From the NCBI GenBank assembly GCA_903924805.1, contig CAIYCZ010000261.1, positions 1 to 5,784 on the forward strand: 5,784 nt of DNA, written 5' to 3'. The notes below the pieces were generated by a model. The model worked only from the letters and a program-made list of their open reading frames with translations. It did no database searches and was not told where the DNA came from. Both the position numbers and the translations under genes were made by a program. Shown here piece by piece: positions 1 through 4,183 of this stretch (the first letter of the stretch is position 1; each line of letters begins with the position of its first letter). This DNA comes from an uncultured delta proteobacterium (GTDB lineage: Bacteria; Desulfobacterota; WTBG01; CAIYCZ01).

Positions 1-198
1 CTCCGGCATTATCAGGTCGGTAAAAACCATGTCATAATTTTTTGCTGCAAACATCTGCAATCCTTCCTTACCGTTGCATGCGGTTTCTACATAATGCCCT
101 TCATCGCTTAGAATATCAGAAATAAGTTCTCGAATTGCCTCTTCGTCCTCGACCACCAGGATTGCAATATTTTTCACTTCCCTCACCAAGCAACTCAT
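1..198 (-). CDS. Response regulator receiver domain protein (partial, C-terminal part off the left edge)
   Basis: This is the N-terminal half of a CheY-like receiver domain, a phospho-accepting switch of two-component signalling. Counting from the ATG at 198, the first beta strand IAILVV (11-16) is followed by the acidic Mg-binding residues E17-D18. The phospho-acceptor is D61, in the strand MVFTD followed by LIMPE, and the window ends there. The rest of the receiver (about 60 residues, with the conserved Thr/Ser and Lys) and any output domain are outside, so single-domain versus DNA-binding or enzymatic type cannot be decided. The start is uncertain. ATG at 198, ATG at 240 and GTG at 177 are all in frame, and none has a well-spaced Shine-Dalgarno; a GAGGGA lies almost against the GTG. 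Receiver domains usually begin a few residues before the first strand, which favours 177 or 198. The gene is divergent from rpe. Confidence 0.85.
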   Translation of the reverse strand, partial: MSCLVREVKNIAILVVEDEEAIRELISDILSDEGHYVETACNGKEGLQMFAAKNYDMVFTDLIMPE

Positions 199-212
199 TA
201 TTGAATAACCTG

Positions 213-243
213 TTGAATATTTGTAAGGTTTATCGGACATAAT
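213..243 (+). promoter_or_regulatory. Possible sigma-70-like promoter for rpe
   Basis: The spacer between the divergent receiver gene and rpe is AT-rich. On the plus strand a TTGAAT (213-218, 4/6 match to TTGACA) precedes CATAAT (238-243, 5/6 match to TATAAT) with a 19-nt gap, which is longer than the ideal 17. It would give a leader of about 105 nt before the rpe ATG. This is consensus matching by eye in AT-rich DNA and other assignments are possible. Confidence 0.2.
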
Positions 244-343
244 GAAATAAAACTTTATGCAAGGATTAAGTGTTTTCTTCCCACACGTAAAGTTTTTTAT
301 TTTTCTTTACCTGAAAATATGGTTAAATAGCTGAAGCTTTGAA

Positions 344-349
344 AAGGAG
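344..349 (+). promoter_or_regulatory. Ribosome binding site that fixes the rpe start
   Basis: AAGGAG sits 7 nt before the ATG at 357. The alternative in-frame TTG at 339 lies upstream of this site and has no Shine-Dalgarno of its own, so translation from 357 is preferred. Confidence 0.85.
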
Positions 350-356
350 TCATACC

Positions 357-1016
357 ATGAAAAAACTGATTGCACCTTCTATACTGTCTGCAGATTTTTG
401 CTGTCTTGAGAAAGAGATAAAGGCTGTCGAGGCGGCAGGGGCTGACTATATTCATATTGATGTGATGGATGGACATTTTGTGCCGAATATCACGGTCGGG
501 CCGCTTATTGTTGAAGCAGCACAGAGATCCACTACACTGCCGCTTGATGTCCACCTGATGATAGAAAGCCCGGACCGGTATATTGATGATTTTGCGCAAG
601 CAGGCAGTACCATCCTTACCGTCCATCCCGAGGCGTGCAGACATTTGCAGAGAACCCTTGCCTGTATAAAAGATAAGGGAGTAAAACCTGCCGTGGCGCT
701 GAACCCCTCAACGCCGTTGTGCGCGGTAGAGAACATTCTTGAATATGTGGAGATGATTCTCATTATGTCAGTAAACCCCGGTTTTGGCGGTCAACAGTTC
801 ATTTCATCCATGATTCCCAAGATAAAAAAGCTGAAGGCCATGCTCGAAGAGGCAGGGGTCAATATTCCGATAGAAGTAGACGGGGGAATCATTGTTGACA
901 ATATCGCTCAGGTTTCAGCGGCAGGGGCAGATATTTTTGTTTCCGGTTCGGGAATTTTTAAAACAGGTGACTATAAAAAGACCATCTCTGAAATGAAGAG
1001 AAAGATTGCCTCTTAA
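357..1016 (+). CDS. rpe: Ribulose-phosphate 3-epimerase
   Basis: This cytoplasmic TIM-barrel enzyme interconverts D-ribulose 5-phosphate and D-xylulose 5-phosphate in the pentose phosphate pathway (and in the Calvin cycle where present). The protein is 219 residues, normal for the family. It starts with the typical MKKLIAPSILSADF. The metal-binding and catalytic residues are all visible: H33 and D35 in IHIDVMDGHFVPN, H66 in LDVHLMIE, and D175 in EVDGGI. D35 and D175 are the family's acid/base pair. The mobile loop MSVNPGFGGQ (137-146) and a phosphate-binding GSGIF (197-201) are also present. The start at 357 is chosen over TTG at 339 because AAGGAG lies 7 nt before it. The stop is shared base for base with the opposing mltG stop, so rpe has no 3' untranslated space of its own. 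I see no truncation or missing residue. Confidence 0.97.
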   Translation: MKKLIAPSILSADFCCLEKEIKAVEAAGADYIHIDVMDGHFVPNITVGPLIVEAAQRSTTLPLDVHLMIESPDRYIDDFAQAGSTILTVHPEACRHLQRTLACIKDKGVKPAVALNPSTPLCAVENILEYVEMILIMSVNPGFGGQQFISSMIPKIKKLKAMLEEAGVNIPIEVDGGIIVDNIAQVSAAGADIFVSGSGIFKTGDYKKTISEMKRKIAS

Positions 1017-2020
1017 TGCTTCCTCTGGTACGTAGTAACTGCCCGGTTATGCTGTTCAAAAGACTCTGAAAATTGATGGGTGCCGTCGTTTCTTGAAACA
1101 AAATAGAGATAACTTACCCGGGCGGGATTCAGAATAGCCCGTATCGATTCAATTCCGGGATTGCATATGGGGCCTGGCGGCAGCCCCGTATTAAGATACG
1201 TATTATACGGGCTCTCTTTTTTAAGATGATTTTTATTGAGCCGCTCATTAAACGAGCGGTTTTCCCGTTTGAAGCTGTAAATCACCGTTGGGTCACACTC
1301 AAGGCGCATGCCTTTTTTCAGGCGGTTCAGAAAAACTGCGGCAATAAGTGGTTTCTCATCCTTCCGGCCCGCCTCTTTCTCAACTAGGGAGGCAAGAGTA
1401 ATCACCTGTTTTTTAGAGAACCCCGTGTAGGCAGCCTGTGTTTCAATTCCCTGGTCAAATATTTTATTGAACCGGTCTACCATCCTTTTTAAAATTGCCT
1501 CAGGAGGGCTTCCCCTGTTGAACTTGTAGGTTTCAGGGAACAGATATCCCTCCAGACTCTCTCCCGCAATCCCCAGTGATTGAATAAATTGGCTGTCAGT
1601 TGCTTTATTGGTTACCAGAGCCCCTGAGCACAGGCCCGCATTGTCAATATATTGTGCGACATCAAAGATGGTGCATCCTTCAGGAAAAGTGATCAGGTAG
1701 GCAACGACGTCACCACTGGCCATTTTTTTTAACAGGGCAAGTGGTGTCATGGGAAGGGTAAATTGATATTCTCCATATTTAAGTCCGCGCTCGACCTTCA
1801 TCAATTTTGCAAGCACCTTGAGTCTCAATCTTCCCCGGATAGCCCCGCTCTGTTCAAGAATTTCAGAAATTTTACTGAGACTGCTTCCCTGGGGGATGTC
1901 TATGATCACATCGCCTGATTTTCCATTGGATGAAGCAGTGACACAGTAAAGGGAAAACCCGAGGCCTGCAAGCAGTGCAGAAAAAAAACAGAGAAGGAGA
2001 AGAGATAAAAAATTTTTCAT
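1013..2020 (-). CDS. mltG: Endolytic murein transglycosylase MltG (YceG-like)
   Basis: MltG is an inner-membrane lytic transglycosylase that cleaves nascent peptidoglycan strands internally and so sets glycan chain length; it is linked to the elongation/division synthases. The product is 335 residues, close to the E. coli protein of about 340. Residues 4-24 form one hydrophobic membrane anchor with no convincing lipobox at C26. A LysM-like region follows at about 37-90 (VIIDIPQGSSLSKISEIL). The YceG catalytic domain has SLEGYLFPETY (155-165) and ASLVEKEAGR (210-219). E214 matches the catalytic Glu of the family, and CDPTVIYS and TGLPPGPICNPG follow as expected. Its ATG overlaps the ruvX stop by 4 bp, so translation is probably coupled. 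The 3' end overlaps the convergent rpe stop. A clear Shine-Dalgarno is not obvious, which is consistent with coupling. Confidence 0.95.
   Translation of the reverse strand: MKNFLSLLLLCFFSALLAGLGFSLYCVTASSNGKSGDVIIDIPQGSSLSKISEILEQSGAIRGRLRLKVLAKLMKVERGLKYGEYQFTLPMTPLALLKKMASGDVVAYLITFPEGCTIFDVAQYIDNAGLCSGALVTNKATDSQFIQSLGIAGESLEGYLFPETYKFNRGSPPEAILKRMVDRFNKIFDQGIETQAAYTGFSKKQVITLASLVEKEAGRKDEKPLIAAVFLNRLKKGMRLECDPTVIYSFKRENRSFNERLNKNHLKKESPYNTYLNTGLPPGPICNPGIESIRAILNPARVSYLYFVSRNDGTHQFSESFEQHNRAVTTYQRKH
1239..1263 (+). terminator. Terminator-like hairpin inside mltG, on the rpe strand
   Basis: On the plus strand CCGCTC (1241-1246), a 7-nt loop, and GAGCGG (1254-1259) form a perfect 6-bp GC-rich stem, extendable by an A-T and a G-T pair, followed by TTTT (1260-1263). 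It lies about 225 nt past the rpe stop, inside the mltG coding sequence (FNERLNKN). Because rpe and mltG share their stop codons, an rpe terminator would have to be inside mltG. The T tract is short, so termination activity is uncertain. Confidence 0.3.
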
Positions 2021-2448
2021 AAGGCAGGAGCGCCCGTTACATTTATGTAGTCCAGATGTCCCTGAAGAATAATTGCAGCAGCAACCGTATCTATCACTTT
2101 TTTTCTTTTTTTTCTGCTCATATCAGCTTCCAGCAGAACCCGTTCAGCCTCAACCGTGCTCAGCCGTTCATCCCAGGTATCAATCGGAAGGTCGCAGGTT
2201 CCCTTCAACTGCTCTATAAAAAGAAAAACCTGTTCTGCAGCGGTGCCGATACTGCCATCCATGTTTATGGGAATGCCCGCCGCCACTTTTTCTATAGCGT
2301 ATTTTTTAATATAATGAGCGAGTTCCTGGAGATCGCTGCGGAGGTTTTTCCTCTGTATTGTGCCGATACCCTGGCCGGTCCATCCCATCTCATCGCTGAC
2401 AGCAATCCCAATTGTTTTTGTTCCGACATCAAGGCCGAGTATGCGCAT
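2017..2448 (-). CDS. ruvX: YqgF/RuvX family nuclease (pre-16S rRNA processing / Holliday junction resolvase-like)
   Basis: This is a small RNase H-fold nuclease. In the E. coli YqgF family the known role is processing the 5' end of pre-16S rRNA, and a Holliday junction resolvase role has also been proposed. The protein is 143 residues, normal length. The first strand LGLDVGTKTIGIAVSD carries D7. The central GIPINMDG (58-65) and the WDERLSTVEAERVL block with E94 are in place. The C-terminal KVIDTVAAAIILQGHLD supplies D120. D7, E94 and D120 are the expected acidic active-site residues, so it looks catalytically intact. A basic patch SRKKRKK (111-117) is encoded by nearly pure A runs. The ATG at 2448 follows a weak GGGA. 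The TGA stop overlaps the mltG ATG, a neighbour pairing that suggests one operon. Confidence 0.95.
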   Translation of the reverse strand: MRILGLDVGTKTIGIAVSDEMGWTGQGIGTIQRKNLRSDLQELAHYIKKYAIEKVAAGIPINMDGSIGTAAEQVFLFIEQLKGTCDLPIDTWDERLSTVEAERVLLEADMSRKKRKKVIDTVAAAIILQGHLDYINVTGAPAL

Positions 2449-2461
2449 TGTGTATTCCCAT

Positions 2462-2539
2462 AAAAAGGTTCAGGGATTTAAGGGGTCGAGGGTTCAAGCG
2501 TTTTTTAATTTTCACTTGACCCCCTGGCCACTGGACCCT
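2462..2539. repeat. Imperfect inverted repeat with GGTTCAGGG/GGACCCT-type units; possible terminator of the flavodoxin-like gene
   Basis: The spacer between ruvX and the flavodoxin-like gene is almost filled by one structured element. The inner arms 2481-2500 and 2513-2532 pair at 14 Watson-Crick and 2 G-U positions out of 20, around an AT-only 12-nt loop. Outer arms GGTTCAG (2467-2473) and CTGGACC (2531-2537) can add a further stem. Read on the minus strand, the outer stem ends in CTGAACC followed by TTTTTAT, which is the layout of an intrinsic terminator for the gene ending at 2544. Each arm is also made of purine-rich units of the GGGTTCAAG / GGGGTC kind, as in degenerate dispersed intergenic repeats. 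Confidence 0.6.
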
Positions 2540-2543
2540 AAAA

Positions 2544-3023
2544 CTATTTTGAGGACAGCTTTTTAACCAGCCGAGCCACCTTTTTCCCGAGCTGCTGGCA
2601 TTCCTGTTTGCCCTTCTCATCAGGCTCCCCCAGGACAACCGGGCCATAGTGACCACCCGAGGTTTCGCCCTGAATAGTCATACCGTGAATAAGGAATGCC
2701 TTGAGTATATCCAGAACGGTGGTCTCATTTCCTCCGCCAAGGTTTGCTGATGTTGAAAATGCAGCGCCGACTTTACCATTCATCTTTCCGAAGTATATAA
2801 CGCTTTTGTCAATAAGGGCTTTTATCTCTGCTGCCATGGTGCCAAAGTATGTCGGGGATCCGATGATAATCCCGTCAGCAGCAAGCATATCCTCTACGGT
2901 TGCTTTGTTCACCGGCTTAGTGACAACCTCAACACCTTCACTTTTCACGCCTGCTTCAACAGCCTGTGCCATTTTCTCAGTATTGCCGGTTTTTGAATAA
3001 TAAATAATTATTATTCTGGGCAT
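2544..3023 (-). CDS. Flavodoxin-fold protein, short WrbA-like FMN-binding oxidoreductase
   Basis: Predicted cytoplasmic FMN-binding protein of 159 residues. IIIIYYSKTGNTEKMA (4-19) is the flavodoxin phosphate-binding loop (S10-T15). The second FMN loop is GSPTYFGTM (55-63), followed by ALIDK. The third is FSTSANLGGGNETT (89-102), and GGHYGP follows in the C-terminal part. These segments align in order with E. coli WrbA (198 residues, NAD(P)H:quinone oxidoreductase). The WrbA-type insert between the second and third strands is absent here, so the protein is closer in size to a plain flavodoxin. Redox partner and substrate are unknown: quinone reduction, FMN reduction and electron carriage are all possible. 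The ATG at 3023 is well supported by AAGGAG at 3030-3035 with a 6-nt gap. The gene sits alone between two repeat-bearing spacers, and no dedicated promoter is convincing. Confidence 0.88.
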   Translation of the reverse strand: MPRIIIIYYSKTGNTEKMAQAVEAGVKSEGVEVVTKPVNKATVEDMLAADGIIIGSPTYFGTMAAEIKALIDKSVIYFGKMNGKVGAAFSTSANLGGGNETTVLDILKAFLIHGMTIQGETSGGHYGPVVLGEPDEKGKQECQQLGKKVARLVKKLSSK

Positions 3024-3042
3024 GGTTAACTCCTTAATAAAA

Positions 3043-3070
3043 AGCTATCAGCTTACAGCCGTCAGCAATT
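3043..3070. repeat. Degenerate heptanucleotide tandem repeat, AGCNNNN x4
   Basis: Four consecutive 7-nt units begin with AGC: AGCTATC (3043), AGCTTAC (3050), AGCCGTC (3057) and AGCAATT (3064), followed by a T run. The unit starts are exactly 7 nt apart. The array lies in the spacer upstream of the flavodoxin-like gene, just beyond its ribosome binding site. It looks like a short-period intergenic repeat. No function is evident from the sequence. Confidence 0.5.
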
Positions 3071-3091
3071 TTTTTATCGGGGAAGAAAGAA

Positions 3092-3116
3092 GGCCCTGCA
3101 GAAAAAACGCAGGGCC
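3092..3116 (-). terminator. Intrinsic terminator of the carbon-nitrogen hydrolase gene
   Basis: GGCCCTGC (3092-3099) and GCAGGGCC (3109-3116) form a perfect 8-bp GC-rich stem with a 9-nt loop. It lies about 30 nt downstream of the hydrolase stop. On the minus strand the stem is followed by the pyrimidine-rich TTCTTTCTTCC, an imperfect but plausible T tract. It would separate hydrolase transcription from the flavodoxin-like gene. Confidence 0.75.
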
Positions 3117-3148
3117 GTTCAAGTCACTTCCGTACTTTTACAAAGTGA

Positions 3149-4063
3149 TTACCATTCCTCGGGAAAATATCCGAGAAACTCATCATAGACATCAGTCCTG
3201 CGGTCAGTCATCGGGTTATTAAAGTCTGACCAGTGGCGATAGCGGGCCAGCATGAGGTTTATTTCAGCCATGACCAGCTCCGGTTTGTCCGGAGAACCCG
3301 GCCCTGCAACAAAACTCCCGCCGGGGTCAGTAATACAGCTGTTCCCGATAAAGGTACAATCCCGCTCCACACCGACACGATCTGCACAGATGCTGAACAC
3401 TGCATTCATCAGGGACATCTGCTGGGCGGAGAAGGCAGCAGTGGGCTTTTCCTTTGTCTGGAGCGGGTCTACTACTACCCAGTTTGTTGAATCGCAAATA
3501 ATATCAGCGCCCTGGGCTGCGTAAATTCTGGTTACTTCGGGGAACCAGATGTCATAGCAGATGCGGCAGCCGATTTTCCCGAAGGGAAGGCTGAAGACCG
3601 GGTAGCCCAGATTGCCGGGCTCAAACCAGAGCTTTTCTTCATTCCAGAGGTGGGTTTTTCGATAGGTGCCGATGTGACCTTCCGGACCGACCACGGCGAC
3701 GCTATTGTAAAGATGAGGACCGTCTTTTTCTGTGATGCCGGCACAGATATAAGCATTATGTTTCTTTGCCGCCTTGATCCATTCCTGGGTTGTCAGACCA
3801 TCGGGCACTTCTTCTGCCATTGCAAACGCTTCTTCGCGGGAATTATATATATACCCGGTATTGCACAATTCAGGCAGCACCATGAGTTTGACGCCCTTTT
3901 TGCCAGCTTCATCAATCATCTTCAATGTTTCTTCAATATTTCTATCCTTATTGCAGATGTGCGGCTCCATCTGCAGCGCTGCCACTTTAATCAGGCTCTC
4001 CTTGCCTTTTTCACGCTTTCCGGGATACGGGGGAACAGGGAATTGCTGAAATTTACTTGTCAT
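3149..4063 (-). CDS. Carbon-nitrogen hydrolase, nitrilase superfamily (probable amidase)
   Basis: This is a cytoplasmic thiol hydrolase of the nitrilase superfamily, which cleaves non-peptide C-N bonds in amides, nitriles or N-carbamoyl compounds by an acyl-enzyme mechanism. The protein is 304 residues. The core begins at about residue 25 (IKVAALQME), after a Pro/Lys-rich N-terminal extension. The catalytic triad is complete: E65 in LPELCNTGY, K136 in YRKTHLW and C169 in GCRICYDIWFPE. The structural Glu in NEEKLWFEPG is also present. Sequence alone does not settle the subfamily or the substrate. An amidase is more likely than a true nitrilase, but I hold that loosely. The ATG at 4063 has AAAGGAG (4070-4076) at a 6-nt gap, and a TATAAA (4080-4085) just upstream could be a -10 element. 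It lies 120 bp downstream of the acyl-CoA ligase on the same strand and is followed by a terminator hairpin. Confidence 0.92.
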   Translation of the reverse strand: MTSKFQQFPVPPYPGKREKGKESLIKVAALQMEPHICNKDRNIEETLKMIDEAGKKGVKLMVLPELCNTGYIYNSREEAFAMAEEVPDGLTTQEWIKAAKKHNAYICAGITEKDGPHLYNSVAVVGPEGHIGTYRKTHLWNEEKLWFEPGNLGYPVFSLPFGKIGCRICYDIWFPEVTRIYAAQGADIICDSTNWVVVDPLQTKEKPTAAFSAQQMSLMNAVFSICADRVGVERDCTFIGNSCITDPGGSFVAGPGSPDKPELVMAEINLMLARYRHWSDFNNPMTDRRTDVYDEFLGYFPEEW

Positions 4064-4183
4064 GTTTTTCTCCTTTGCTTTTATATCTGGTTAATCTTAA
4101 AACATTTTTTGCGTCTTTTCTTATGTATCGTTTTCCACAAACAGCCTCGCCAATCACCTCCCCTCGCATTTTCTATAACACTA

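Noticed and set aside
287..310. GTAAAG/CTTTAC inverted repeat with a T-rich 12-nt spacer upstream of rpe
   Set aside because: Only 6 bp per arm in AT-rich DNA; could be an operator, but it is too short to support without comparison.
339..356. Upstream TTG start for rpe (six extra residues)
   Set aside because: The TTG has no ribosome binding site, while AAGGAG sits at ideal distance before the ATG at 357, and the family N-terminus starts at MKKLIAPSIL.
1121..1141. CGGGC...GCCCG hairpin in mltG
   Set aside because: A 5-bp stem without a T tract inside coding sequence is expected by chance.
2056..2463. Plus-strand open frame of 135 codons covering ruvX
   Set aside because: It lies antisense to ruvX, begins inside it and has Phe/Ser/Cys-rich composition typical of a reversed Lys/Glu-rich gene.
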